Assembly: GCF_014645795.1 (NCBI RefSeq)
Contig: NZ_BMMK01000013.1
Span: 84,392-148,391, forward strand
DNA from: Longimycelium tulufanense
GTDB taxonomy: Bacteria; Actinomycetota; Actinomycetes; Mycobacteriales; Pseudonocardiaceae
Reading direction: 5' to 3'
Length of the DNA stretch: 64,000 nucleotides
In this document: positions 52,650 to 60,844 of the stretch, in pieces
How positions within the stretch are numbered: the stretch's first letter is position 1
How the letters are laid out: each line of letters begins with the position of its first letter
Notes under the pieces: generated by a model
The model's database searches: none
Seen by the model: only the letters and a program-made list of their open reading frames with translations
Told to the model about the DNA's origin: nothing
Made by a program: the position numbers and the translations under genes

Positions 52650-53644
52650 GGAAGCTCGCGTGGCTGCTTCTCGCGGTGGCCGCTGCCGCCCTGGCCCAAC
52701 TCGTGATCGGGCCCGCGGTCGGTCCGGTGGCCTCGGTGCGGGCCCTGTTCGGTACGGCCGACGGCACGACCGCACGGATCGTCGGTGGGCTGCGGGTCCC
52801 CCGGGTGTTGGTCGCCCTCGCCGCGGGCGCCTGTCTCGGCCTGGCCGGTGCGGTGCTCCAGGCGGTCCTCCGCAACCCCCTGGCTGCACCGGAGGTGACC
52901 GGGGTCGGCTCCGGGGCCGTGCTCGGCGCCGTGACGGCGACCGTGTTCGGCGCGGCCGGTGCCCCGAACGTCCTTGCCGCCGCGGCGGTCGTCGGCGGCA
53001 CGCTGGGCGGTGGGGTGCTGTGGCTGGTGGCGGCCCGCACCGCCGCCGAACCGGTTCGCCTCGCCGTGCTGGGGGTGGTCGTGTCGGCGGTGCTGGCCGG
53101 GCTGAGCCTGGTGTTGCTGACCGCGCGCCCGCAGCTCGCCGGGGCGGTCGCGCGCTGGCTGGTCGGCTCCCTCGCCAGCCGGACCTGGGAACACTGGCAC
53201 GCGTTGTGGCCGTGGCTGATCGTGGTGATGTCCGCACTCGCGCTACTCGGCCCCGCCCTGGACCTGCTTGCGGTGGACGACGATCACGTCCGTGGCGTCG
53301 GACTGGCGGTCGGGCCGTGGCGGGTCGCAGCACTCGGGGCGGCCGTGCTCGCGGTGGCAACGGCGGTGTCGGCGGTCGGCGCGATGTCCTTCGTGGGGCT
53401 ACTCGCCCCGCATGCCGCACGCCTGCTCGTTGGCGCAGAACACCGTGTGCTGCTGCCTGCAGCCGCGATGTCCGGTGCGGCGGCCGTGGCCGGTGCTGAT
53501 GCGTTGGCGCAGGCGGTGAACTCGCTGGCGGGTGGTCAGCGCATGGGTGTGCCCGCGGGCGCAATCACGGCAATGGTCGGGGCCATGGTGTTGGTCGCGG
53601 TGGCGCGGCGAAGTTCGCGTTCGATCCTAAGAGGGTGTGGGTGA
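52646..53644 (+). CDS. Metal-chelate ABC importer, FecCD-type permease 2
   Basis: 332 residues, with AVLRNPLAAPEVTGVGSGAV and AMSFVGLLAPHAARLLVG, the two signature loops. ATG 52646 overlaps the permease-1 stop (ATGA). It pairs with permease 1 as a heterodimer. Confidence 0.88.
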   Translation: MRKLAWLLLAVAAAALAQLVIGPAVGPVASVRALFGTADGTTARIVGGLRVPRVLVALAAGACLGLAGAVLQAVLRNPLAAPEVTGVGSGAVLGAVTATVFGAAGAPNVLAAAAVVGGTLGGGVLWLVAARTAAEPVRLAVLGVVVSAVLAGLSLVLLTARPQLAGAVARWLVGSLASRTWEHWHALWPWLIVVMSALALLGPALDLLAVDDDHVRGVGLAVGPWRVAALGAAVLAVATAVSAVGAMSFVGLLAPHAARLLVGAEHRVLLPAAAMSGAAAVAGADALAQAVNSLAGGQRMGVPAGAITAMVGAMVLVAVARRSSRSILRGCG

Positions 53645-54423
53645 ACCCGGTCGAGGCGCGCGGCATATCGGTCCACTATGGACCTCGTGTCATTCTGTCC
53701 GAAGTGGACGTCTCGGTGCGGGCGGGCGACTGGCTCGCCCTGGTGGGCCGCAACGGGTGCGGCAAGACCACCCTGCTGCGGGTGCTGGCCGGTCTGCAAC
53801 GACCCCGGGCCGGCGAGGTTCGGCTGGGCGGGGATGACCTGCGCCGACTTTCCCGGCGCTCGGTGGCTCGCCGGCTGGCCGTTCTCCCGCAGGCGATGCC
53901 GGCCGTGCCCGGCCTGACCGTGCGGCAACTCGTCCGGCAGGGAAGGTATGCGGTACGTGGGCCGCTCGGGATGCTTCGTGCCGGGGACGATGAGGCCGTA
54001 CGGCGGGCGCTGGCCGAGACCGGGGTCGGGGCCCATGCGGACACGCCCGTGGACCGACTCTCCGGTGGCGAGCGGCAACGGGTCCGGCTGGCGTTGGCAC
54101 TGGCCCAGGACGCGCCCGTGCTGCTACTCGACGAACCCACGACCTACCTCGATGTCCGGCACCAGCTCGAGGTTCTGGACCTGGTGACCCGGCTGCGCGC
54201 CGAGCGTGGCCTGACCGTGGTCGCCGTGCTCCACGACCTCGCGCAGGCCGCGCGTTTCGCCGACCACGTACTCGCCCTCCGGGACGGCCGGGTGCACGCC
54301 GACGGACCCGCCACGGAGGTCGTGGATTCCGACCTCCTCGCTGAGGTCTTCGGTGTGCGGGGCCGCGTCTGGCACGACTCCGTGACCGGCCGGCCCACCT
54401 GTGTCTACGACGCTGTTCTCTGA
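53641..54423 (+). CDS. Metal-chelate ABC importer, ATPase
   Basis: 260 residues. Walker A GRNGCGKTT, signature RLSGGERQRVRLAL, Walker B VLLLDEPTTYLDVRHQ and switch His in VLHDLAQAARFAD. The type is FepC/BtuD-like. GTG 53641 lies in a GTGA overlap; AGAGGGTG is the ribosome-binding site. Confidence 0.9.
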   Translation: MNPVEARGISVHYGPRVILSEVDVSVRAGDWLALVGRNGCGKTTLLRVLAGLQRPRAGEVRLGGDDLRRLSRRSVARRLAVLPQAMPAVPGLTVRQLVRQGRYAVRGPLGMLRAGDDEAVRRALAETGVGAHADTPVDRLSGGERQRVRLALALAQDAPVLLLDEPTTYLDVRHQLEVLDLVTRLRAERGLTVVAVLHDLAQAARFADHVLALRDGRVHADGPATEVVDSDLLAEVFGVRGRVWHDSVTGRPTCVYDAVL

Positions 54424-54571
54424 GGTGTGGGGATGAGCAGCAGCGCCCGTCCGCGGTGTGCCCGACCATCCGGTACACCTCTGTGCTACTCGCGCCGTGA
54501 CCCACCATCGCGGCGGGGCGGCCGGAGAGTGGCCGAAAACGTCCGCGGGTACCCGGGGCCGGGCCTCTCCT

Positions 54572-55408
54572 TCATTCGCCCGGGGCGCGGAGCACGTCCG
54601 CCAGTGACCTCGCCGGATGGCCGGTGATGTCCGGTACGGCACTGCTCACGCCTTCCAGCTCACCGGCCGCGATCGCCGTGTAGGTCGACACCCACGCGTC
54701 GACCTGCCAGTCCGGTGCGCCGAACCCGGCACGCGAGTCGTATGCCTCCGGAACAGTTTCCGGGTAGTAGGTCGTCTTGCGCCCGGTCACCGTGGTGATG
54801 ACTTCGGCAACCTCGTCCAGAGTGAGCGACTGCGGCCCGGTCAGGTCGTAGGTCGCCCCGACGTGTGTGTCGGGGGAACGCAGGACAACGCTGGCGACAT
54901 CGGCGACATCGTCCAGCGCTACGGCGGCAACGCGCCCCTGCCCCGCCGGTCCCCGGATCACCCCGTCGTCGCCCCTCATCAGGGCTAGGAAGTCGGCGTA
55001 CAGGTTGTCCCGCAGGAACGTGAAACGGAGTCCACTTCCCCGGATGTGCTCCTCGGTGAACCAGTGATCGCGGGCGAACGTGAAGGTCGCGGACGGGCTG
55101 GCCCCAGCGAACGACGTATAGACGAGGTGCTGGATCCCCACGGCTGCTGCGGCGTCGGCAAAGGTGCGGTGCTCCGTCATCCGTTGCGGGCTCTCGGTAG
55201 CCGACACCATGAACACCGTGTCGGCACCTTCCAGGGCACGTCGGACCGCTGCACCGTCGCCGTACTCCGCCTCGACGGCTGTCGCACCATCGAGCTGGGG
55301 AGCGCGGGAAAGATCACGCACGACCAGCCGTTGCGGCACTCCGGCTCGGGCGAGCCGACGAGCTACCCGGCCACCCAGCCGGCCGGTGGAACCGGTCACA
55401 ACAAGCAC
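54572..55408 (-). CDS. NmrA/SDR-type NAD(P)-binding oxidoreductase
   Basis: 278 residues. Opening Rossmann MLVVTGSTGRLGGRVARRLA (first residue from GTG), then AAAVGIQHLVYTSFAGASPS and VALDDVADVASVVL, typical of NmrA-like quinone oxidoreductases and redox sensors. No ribosome-binding site; TAGCTT lies 6 nt before GTG 55408, a leaderless pattern. It is convergent with the importer operon. A link to the neighbouring metallophore block is possible but unsupported. Confidence 0.82.
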   Translation of the reverse strand: MLVVTGSTGRLGGRVARRLARAGVPQRLVVRDLSRAPQLDGATAVEAEYGDGAAVRRALEGADTVFMVSATESPQRMTEHRTFADAAAAVGIQHLVYTSFAGASPSATFTFARDHWFTEEHIRGSGLRFTFLRDNLYADFLALMRGDDGVIRGPAGQGRVAAVALDDVADVASVVLRSPDTHVGATYDLTGPQSLTLDEVAEVITTVTGRKTTYYPETVPEAYDSRAGFGAPDWQVDAWVSTYTAIAAGELEGVSSAVPDITGHPARSLADVLRAPGE

Positions 55409-55699
55409 GCTCGTAAGCTAGCCAACCTCCTGCCGTCCCGCCGGTTGGGGTAACCCTGCCGAGACTTGGTGCTTCCGCTGCCGACGGAGCACCCGTGCGG
55501 GCGAGTCCCCTGATGTGCCCGGCCAGCGCGGTAACCGCGGCCAGGCAGAAGCATCGACGCGTCTCATCCACCAGCGTCAGGGGTGAGGGGCCGCAAGGGC
55601 AATGGCCGGCAGCTCCTCGTGCTGATGGGGCGTAGCCCCGACCGGCTCCCTAGCTGTCTCGGCACGCTCTTGGTTGCCTTCTCGGACACATTCGTCGAT

Positions 55700-55800
55700 A
55701 GCGCCAATGGAAGATCGTTGGCGCCACACCCGGGCTGGCGCCGCCGCGATCGTGATCAGCCAGTAGGAGGCGACTAGGACCCCAGCAGGCAAGCAGGCAA
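55700..55800 (-). pseudogene. Decayed fragment of the MFS exporter gene
   Basis: About 95 bp (55709-55800) align by eye with 56364-56465 inside the intact MFS gene, with clear blocks such as GTGATCAGCCAGT and GAGGCGAC. The fragment can be read as GVLVASYWLITIAAAPA against GVLVASHWLITGAAASA in the intact protein, and then decays. The surrounding 684-bp stretch (55409-56092) has no other supported gene. This is the trace of a partial duplication downstream of the exporter. Confidence 0.6.
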
Positions 55801-56092
55801 CACGTCCACCGGCAGGCCACACGGGCCCGTGGGTGCTCGCGCGGGGGCATACCCGTCGGATCCTCGACTCGTCGCCGGCCCGCCGGGTGGTACCGGTACG
55901 TCCTGGTCCCGGCGCGGCTACGTCTATCCGCCCATTGCTGGGGCCGGTCGTGCGGCCGCTCCCCGAACGTCCCCGCACCGCAGCGGATACGGCCACCCCT
56001 GTCGCTGGGTCCGGCGGTGCAAAGGTCCGCTGCGCTTACTTCCCTTGCCCCAGCGACCACGCCTTCCTACGCACAGTGGAAACCCTCGCATC

Positions 56093-57361
56093 TCATCGGC
56101 CGCCGGAAGCGGTGGGGGGTGTGCGGCGCCAGTGCGCTTCTGCGCGCAGTGGGGAACACCATGCCGCCGCAACGCCCAACGCGAGCACGCCCAACGCAAC
56201 ACCCAGCGCGGCGTGCGGTCCGACGCTGACCGTCATGGCTCCCGCCAACATGGCACCCAGTGGTTGGCCCAGGCCCCACGCCAGCATGCGGGCGGTCGTG
56301 TTGACCCGCGACTGCAGCTCGTCAGGGGTCACCTGTTGCCGGTAGCTGACCCCGTTGATCACGACAATCGTTGCTGTCACACCCCACGCCGATGCCGCCG
56401 CTCCGGTGATCAGCCAGTGGGAGGCGACGAGCACCCCCAGCCCGCACGCGAGCGAAGCAGGCAGGGCGAGCAGGGCTAGGAGTGCCGCGCCGTACCTTCT
56501 GACCAGCGGGGGCGTCAGACGGGACGCCGCCAACGCCCCCACGCCCCAGCAGCTCATCAGCACCGCGAGCCGGGCGTCTCCGGACGGTGCTACCCCGAGC
56601 ACGCGATCCGCCCAGGGCACGAGAAGTGAGATCCACGCCCCGGTTCCCACCGCGTGCGTCACCCCGACCAGGGTGAGAACACGAACCGTCCCGTGTCGCC
56701 AGAGGAACGTCAAGCCATCCCGTACATCGTGGACGACGAAACCGGACACAGTGGACCGTCGTGTGGATAGCGCACGGGTTATTGCTCGGATCAGTAGGGC
56801 GGAGGCTACGTAGGTCACCGCGTCCACGGCAAGGAGCGCCGCCGGACTCACCACGGTGACCACCAGTCCCGCCAAGGGTGGGACGAGAAGCTCGGCCAGC
56901 GTGGTCGCACCGTAGACCGACGCGTAGGCCGTGGTGAGTCGGTCCCTACCGACGAGGGAGGGCAATGCACCGAAGTTGGCCGCGTCGAACACCACGAACA
57001 AGGACTGGACGGCAAAGGCTACGAGGACGATGTGGGGCGCCGTCACCGCATCGGCGGCCCAGGCAAGCGGGATCGTGGCGAGGAGCGCCGCGCTGACGAG
57101 ATCCGCGGACACCATGAGTCGGCGACGGTCCACGTGATCCGCGAGTGCGCCCGCCACCAACCCGAACAGGAGGTAGGGCAGGGCTTCCACCACGGCGACG
57201 GCGGAGGTCCAACCGGGCGAACCAGTCAGCCGGTAGACCAGGACCGGCAGCGCAACGGCGGTGATCAGCGTGCCCGACACCGACACCACGCGCGCCAGTA
57301 GGTAACGGCGGAAGTCGGCGACGGGGCGCGTGGGTCTGGCGTGCTCCAGGGCGGTCGTCAC
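56093..57361 (-). CDS. MFS exporter, EntS-like (MFS_3)
   Basis: 422 residues with twelve expected helices. It opens with FRRYLLARVVSVSGTLITAV and has the loop motif GALADHVDRRRLMVSADLVS (MFS motif A). EntS-like members export siderophores and other small natural products. GTG 57361 has AGGAGGTGTCCG in front. Its promoter region contains a Zur-like site, and its leader contains a relict of the neighbouring RiPP gene. Divergent from the RiPP cluster; best read as the export pump for its product (inference). Confidence 0.85.
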   Translation of the reverse strand: MTTALEHARPTRPVADFRRYLLARVVSVSGTLITAVALPVLVYRLTGSPGWTSAVAVVEALPYLLFGLVAGALADHVDRRRLMVSADLVSAALLATIPLAWAADAVTAPHIVLVAFAVQSLFVVFDAANFGALPSLVGRDRLTTAYASVYGATTLAELLVPPLAGLVVTVVSPAALLAVDAVTYVASALLIRAITRALSTRRSTVSGFVVHDVRDGLTFLWRHGTVRVLTLVGVTHAVGTGAWISLLVPWADRVLGVAPSGDARLAVLMSCWGVGALAASRLTPPLVRRYGAALLALLALPASLACGLGVLVASHWLITGAAASAWGVTATIVVINGVSYRQQVTPDELQSRVNTTARMLAWGLGQPLGAMLAGAMTVSVGPHAALGVALGVLALGVAAAWCSPLRAEAHWRRTPPTASGGR

Positions 57362-57383
57362 CGGACACCTCCTGTGGGTCCCA

Positions 57384-57447
57384 GAGTTCTGCGACGTCGC
57401 GTGTGCGGATCGTCGAGCGGTGCGCGCCGCCTCCGCGGTGATGTCGG
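57384..57447 (+). pseudogene. Relict of the second RiPP gene inside the exporter leader
   Basis: Sixty-four bases align with 58236-58306 near the 5' end of the intact gene (GAGTTCTxCGACGTCGCG, later GAGCGGTGCGCGCCGC) with a few indels and substitutions. The fragment is on the plus strand and lies between the MFS start codon and its promoter, so it is transcribed antisense. It indicates a former tandem copy of the RiPP genes that was truncated. Confidence 0.6.
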
Positions 57448-57502
57448 ATCCGACGGCAGGGCCGCACCGGACCTCGTGACGCCGCCGCCATCCCAGCCTA
57501 GA

Positions 57503-57517
57503 CGAGAACGGTTGTCA
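57503..57517. promoter_or_regulatory. Zur-like site B, before the MFS exporter
   Basis: CGAGAACGGTTGTCA: GAGAAC-G-GTTGTC is an inverted repeat with one mismatch, similar to site A and to the actinomycete Zur pattern. On the minus strand it overlaps the promoter; TAGGCT just downstream is a fair -10 box. Confidence 0.5.
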
Positions 57518-57621
57518 TATTCGATTGGGGCCGTGTCGACCCGTTACCCGGAGAGGCTGCTGTTGACGTTGATCGACCGGGGGAGTCCGACGTCGCGGTC
57601 GATCGCCGGCGCGCACAGGCC

Positions 57622-57639
57622 GGGGCACGGCCGTGCCCC
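57622..57639. repeat. Perfect 18-bp palindrome in the control region
   Basis: GGGGCACGG is followed directly by its complement CCGTGCCCC. The position between two divergent promoters suggests an operator or a transcription barrier. Confidence 0.45.
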
Positions 57640-57827
57640 ACTCTCGGGGGAGGCCGGAGCAACGCCACTGGCCCAAAGTCGAACCAAGATCCACTGGTCA
57701 CCGGTGGCGTGCAGAAACATGGACGCTCCTACGCCTGTTCGATCGCTAGGTGAGCCGGGATCGAGGTCGGCGTCGATCCGCGCTGCGCTGGTCCCGGTGC
57801 TACTCGCGTGAGGCGTGGTGCTCCCCG

Positions 57828-57873
57828 CCGTGTGTTGCGCCTCGCCGCGCGTTGCGTCCTCCGTGCGTTGCGT
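57828..57873 (+). repeat. Three GC-rich direct repeats upstream of site C
   Basis: CCGTGTGTTGCGC (57828), CCGCGCGTTGCGT (57845) and CCGTGCGTTGCGT (57861) recur with 16-17 bp period, shortly before Zur-like site C. They could be accessory regulator sites. Confidence 0.4.
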
Positions 57874-57901
57874 TGGCTTGAGCGAGCCTCCCATTCCTTG
57901 T

Positions 57902-57916
57902 TGGCAATGATTTTCA
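57902..57916. promoter_or_regulatory. Zur-like site C, before the RiPP precursor
   Basis: TGGCAATGATTTTCA fits the Zur 7-1-7 pattern best of the three: ATTTTCA is an exact half-site and the opposite half matches at five of seven. It overlaps the spacer of a promoter-like TTGGCA (57901-57906) and TACTCC (57924-57929) with 17 bp between, so a bound repressor would block transcription of the precursor gene. Confidence 0.62.
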
Positions 57917-57976
57917 TTTGTGGTACTCCTGGTATCCGCCGGCCGGACGGTCGGGCAACGTGGAAGGAGATTCGCC

Positions 57977-58084
57977 ATGGACAAGGTCTTTGTGCGCGTG
58001 GAGAACGAGCGCGAACTGCCGCACAACTCCGCCAGTCACAGCAACGCGCTGGTCGAGAACCCCTTCGGGGACGACCAGGAGTGA
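57977..58084 (+). CDS. Predicted RiPP precursor peptide (35 aa)
   Basis: Ribosome-binding site AAGGAGA, 7 nt before ATG 57977. The peptide is acidic with a short leader-like start (MDKVFVRVENERELP, 1-15), a Ser/His/Asn-rich segment HNSASHSN (16-23), and an acidic tail NPFGDDQE (28-35). It has no Cys and no Thr; three Ser are the only heterocyclisable residues, and the two His and several Asp/Glu are potential metal ligands. It is immediately upstream of genes for a YcaO enzyme, an S15 hydrolase and a SagB-like dehydrogenase on the same strand, with a hairpin directly behind. Gene size, position and composition fit a RiPP precursor. Actinomycete YcaO-associated peptides of the streptamidine (amidine) type are the nearest class I can name, from memory only. 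Confidence 0.72.
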   Translation: MDKVFVRVENERELPHNSASHSNALVENPFGDDQE

Positions 58085-58091
58085 CTCGCTA

Positions 58092-58125
58092 GTGGTCGCC
58101 GCCCCAGCCCCGGGGCGGCGACCAC
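58092..58125 (+). terminator. Hairpin directly behind the precursor gene
   Basis: A perfect 14-bp stem (58092-58105 with 58112-58125) and a 6-nt loop start 7 nt after the precursor stop. Partial terminators or stabilising hairpins at this place are typical of RiPP operons, giving more precursor than enzyme mRNA. Confidence 0.75.
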
Positions 58126-58157
58126 CGCGTCGTCAGCGGTCCGAGAGGTGGAGGGTG

Positions 58158-59369
58158 ATGGCTCGAGAACTGGCGCCGGGCGCGGCGTTGTTCGCGGTCC
58201 CGGGGCGCGGGGACGTCCTACGCGCGCTCGACGGGGAGTTCTACGACGTCGCGTTGCCTGAGGAGGATCGCCGAGCGGTGCGCGCCGCCCTCCGTGGTGA
58301 CGTCGGAGCTCACGACACGGCCTCGCCAGTGGCCGGCGACGCCGTTTCCTCGAGCGGCCAAGCCGGTCTGAGCGGTGAGGGTTCAGGCTGTGCCGCCGAT
58401 GCCTCGGTTGCGCAGCGGGCTAGGAGCGCGGATCCCCCGGGTGGACAGGGCGACCGGGCTGCTGATGGTTCCGAACGGCAGGACCCCGGTGCTGATGACC
58501 CTGTTCGGCGGGATACCAGTGTTGGTGGCCCGGATCAGCAGGCTGCCAGCGGTGCCGGTGATCCGGACCAGAAGCGGGGAGACCGGAACGATCGTCAGGT
58601 TCAGTGGGCAGACCACGCGGCCCGCGTTGCTGATGGCACGACTGGGCAGGGGAACCATCACGTAAGGCACCCGCATCGGTCGGTGGGCCCGAACGTCAAC
58701 GGATCCACCTGGGGAGCGGGTCCGGCGGAACCGTCGGCACTCACCGCATTCGCCGCTGCCGGCTACCTCGGTAGGCGGCGACACTGGCCCGAGGAGCTGG
58801 CTCGGATTGGTGTCCTCGGCGACCATCTTGCCCTCCCCGTCCTCGACGCACTGGACATCTTCGGGGCGCGCCCACTTCTACTCCGGAAACCGTCCGAAGT
58901 GGACAACTACGAGCTTGCAGCCGTTTGCGCTGTCGCCAACGGGCCCGCGCCCGAGCACTGGCTCGACCTCGACCACCTCCCCGGCCGCGGCATCGCCTGG
59001 CAACGCGTCAGCCGGGAAGGCCGGCACGTCGTGCTGGAACCGGTCGCCGGCCGCGCCGGCGACGTCCGGCATGGCGACGTGCGCCGGCGCCGCCTCGCAG
59101 CGGCGGGATCAGGCCACCGCCATCTGACCGCCTACTGGTCAGGCCACGACGCCATGACCGGAGACGAGCGCCCGGATCCCGCCGAACAAGCCCTCATCGC
59201 GCACCTCACCGCACTCGACCTGCGTACCTGGGCCCTCGGGCACATGCCGCGCGGCGGCTCCCTGACCCCCGGCGCGGTGCCTCCCCCGCGCCGGGTCCGC
59301 ATCCTCGACCTGGACAGTGGCGCCATCAGCGACCACCCGGTGCTTCCGGTGCCGCCTTGCGCCCCGTGA
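58158..59369 (+). CDS. Unassigned RiPP-cluster protein with disordered linker
   Basis: 403 residues. ATG 58158 has GGAGGGTG in front. Three parts are visible: a small N-terminal domain (PGAALFAVPGRGDVLRALDG, residues 7-26, to about 50), a hydrophilic Gly/Asp/Gln-rich linker (about 50-185) with lower GC in third positions than the flanks, and a helical C-terminal domain (AGYLGRRRHWPEELARIGVL, then DIFGARPLLLRKPSEVDNYE, to LDLRTWALGHMP). I recognise no family. The N-terminal part could be a leader-peptide-binding (RRE-like) module, as such a function is needed and no other gene supplies it; this is a guess from context. The stop overlaps the hydrolase GTG (GTGA). A relict of its 5' part lies upstream at 57.4 kb. 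Confidence 0.7.
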   Translation: MARELAPGAALFAVPGRGDVLRALDGEFYDVALPEEDRRAVRAALRGDVGAHDTASPVAGDAVSSSGQAGLSGEGSGCAADASVAQRARSADPPGGQGDRAADGSERQDPGADDPVRRDTSVGGPDQQAASGAGDPDQKRGDRNDRQVQWADHAARVADGTTGQGNHHVRHPHRSVGPNVNGSTWGAGPAEPSALTAFAAAGYLGRRRHWPEELARIGVLGDHLALPVLDALDIFGARPLLLRKPSEVDNYELAAVCAVANGPAPEHWLDLDHLPGRGIAWQRVSREGRHVVLEPVAGRAGDVRHGDVRRRRLAAAGSGHRHLTAYWSGHDAMTGDERPDPAEQALIAHLTALDLRTWALGHMPRGGSLTPGAVPPPRRVRILDLDSGAISDHPVLPVPPCAP

Positions 59370-60844
59370 TCCACGTCGAGCAGCACAGGGTGCACGGGCC
59401 GGACGGCGTGCGCCTCGCCGTCACCGTCGTCCGGCCCGTGACCCCCGACCGGTTGCCCGTGCTCGTCAACCGCACGCCCTACGGACGGCACGAACACCTC
59501 GCCGAAGCACGCGCCTGGGCGCGGCTCGGTTTCGCCTGTGTTCTCGGTGACGTGCGCGGACGATTCGACTCCACCGGCGACTTCCACCCGTATCGGTACG
59601 AAGGCGTCGACGGTGCCGCAATCCTACGATGGGTGCACGAACAGGACTTCTGCGACGGGCGGGTCATCCTGGCTGGCGCCTCGTACGGAGCTCACTGCGC
59701 AATCACGACCGCTCTGGCTGACGTCGCCCCCGTCACCGGGCTGATCCTTTCCGTCCCGGCCCTCGGCTACGGGGCAACGGCCCGGGAGCCGGGCGGAGCG
59801 GCTCGGCTCGCCTGTCGGATCGGCTGGTGGGCCGAGCACGGTGGAGCCCGACGCCCCCGCCGACCGACTCCACGAACCACCGATCTGCTGGCCCGCGTTC
59901 CCATCCGCTCCACCATGGAATGGTTACTCGGCACGAACCCGCCGGGCTGGGATGACCTGTGGAAGGCGGGCACCAGGGATCCACTCTGGTCCGAACTGTC
60001 CAGACTGGACATTCCACTACTGCTGGTCGGTGGCGTGCACGACCCCTTCGCGCAGCAGACCCTCGAGCTGGCCAAGGTATGGAGGGGGCCGGTACGTCTC
60101 GTCCTCGGCCCCTGGGGCCACGGGCTGGACTCCGAAGCTCCCGGCCGCGCGCTCGGCGGCCGGCGGCTGGGCGCGCTCTACGCAACGTGGACTGAAGCGC
60201 TCTGCGTCGGGCGACTGACCGGGAGACGCAGCTGGATCGCGGTCGACGGCCAGGGCCAGTGGCGCCGGTGGTGGCCCGGTTCCGGAGTGGAGCGGAACAC
60301 TCGGGTGACGATCGAGCAGGATTCTTTCCGCGCCGCACCGGGAGACCCGTTCCGGTCCCGACGACCGCGCGCCGATCTCCGAAGCGACGCGGCACGCCAG
60401 GACCGTGCATTGTTCCGGACCCCGCCGCTGACCTCCGGGGAACTTCGTGGTGCGCTGGCGGCCCGGCTACGCGTCATCGCCGATGCGGTGGACGCCGACT
60501 GGGTACTTCGAGTCTCCGCCGAGCTACCCGGTGGGGCGATGCCCCAACTCGGACACGCGATCCAACGGGTCCAGCACGTGCCGGAGCAGCCCACCGACAT
60601 CACCCTGACCGTCGGCCCGCTCGGCACGGTACTCCCCACCGGGAGCCGGCTGCGGTTCGAACTGGCCGGCCATCACTGGCCCCGACACGCACGTAACCCG
60701 CACACCGGGGTCGACCCCGTTGACGCCGTGGATCTCCGTCCCAGCCGGCGTCGGCTCCTCGATGCCACGGTCTGGCTGCCGTGGTGGGAGCAGGGCGCCG
60801 ACGCCGTTCCCGCCGCCGCTCTCATCGAGGAGGTCACCCAATGA
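59366..60844 (+). CDS. S15/CocE-NonD-type hydrolase in the RiPP cluster
   Basis: 492 residues. X-Pro-dipeptidyl-peptidase/CocE fold: NRTPYGR and GDVRGRFDSTGDF early, nucleophile Ser106 in GASYG, Asp226 in GGVHDPF, His252 in GPWGHG, then a C-terminal jelly-roll domain (GPLGTVLPTGSRLRFELAGH). GTG 59366 and the stop both overlap neighbours by 4 bp. In a RiPP context such an enzyme may cleave the leader, act as cyclase, or hydrolyse an amide on the modified peptide. Confidence 0.85.
   Translation: MIHVEQHRVHGPDGVRLAVTVVRPVTPDRLPVLVNRTPYGRHEHLAEARAWARLGFACVLGDVRGRFDSTGDFHPYRYEGVDGAAILRWVHEQDFCDGRVILAGASYGAHCAITTALADVAPVTGLILSVPALGYGATAREPGGAARLACRIGWWAEHGGARRPRRPTPRTTDLLARVPIRSTMEWLLGTNPPGWDDLWKAGTRDPLWSELSRLDIPLLLVGGVHDPFAQQTLELAKVWRGPVRLVLGPWGHGLDSEAPGRALGGRRLGALYATWTEALCVGRLTGRRSWIAVDGQGQWRRWWPGSGVERNTRVTIEQDSFRAAPGDPFRSRRPRADLRSDAARQDRALFRTPPLTSGELRGALAARLRVIADAVDADWVLRVSAELPGGAMPQLGHAIQRVQHVPEQPTDITLTVGPLGTVLPTGSRLRFELAGHHWPRHARNPHTGVDPVDAVDLRPSRRRLLDATVWLPWWEQGADAVPAAALIEEVTQ

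Larger units (their letters stand above)
57362..57976. other. Divergent control region between the MFS exporter and the RiPP precursor
   Basis: 615 bp without a supported intact gene. In order it holds a gene relict (57384-57447), Zur-like site B (57503-57517), a perfect 18-bp palindrome (57622-57639, GGGGCACGG and its complement), three 13-bp GC-rich direct repeats (57828-57873) and Zur-like site C (57902-57916) 61 bp before the precursor start. The short ORFs on the minus strand here lack coding character. Confidence 0.55.

Noticed and set aside
57729..57917. Minus-strand 62-codon ORF overlapping Zur-like site C
   Set aside because: Composition follows the GC-rich direct repeats, there is no ribosome-binding site, and it would start inside the regulatory site.
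58375..58665. Alternative-frame ORF in the linker of the unassigned RiPP gene
   Set aside because: It looks protein-like because the linker is poor in third-position GC, but it has no ribosome-binding site and the enclosing frame is coupled to its neighbour by a GTGA overlap.
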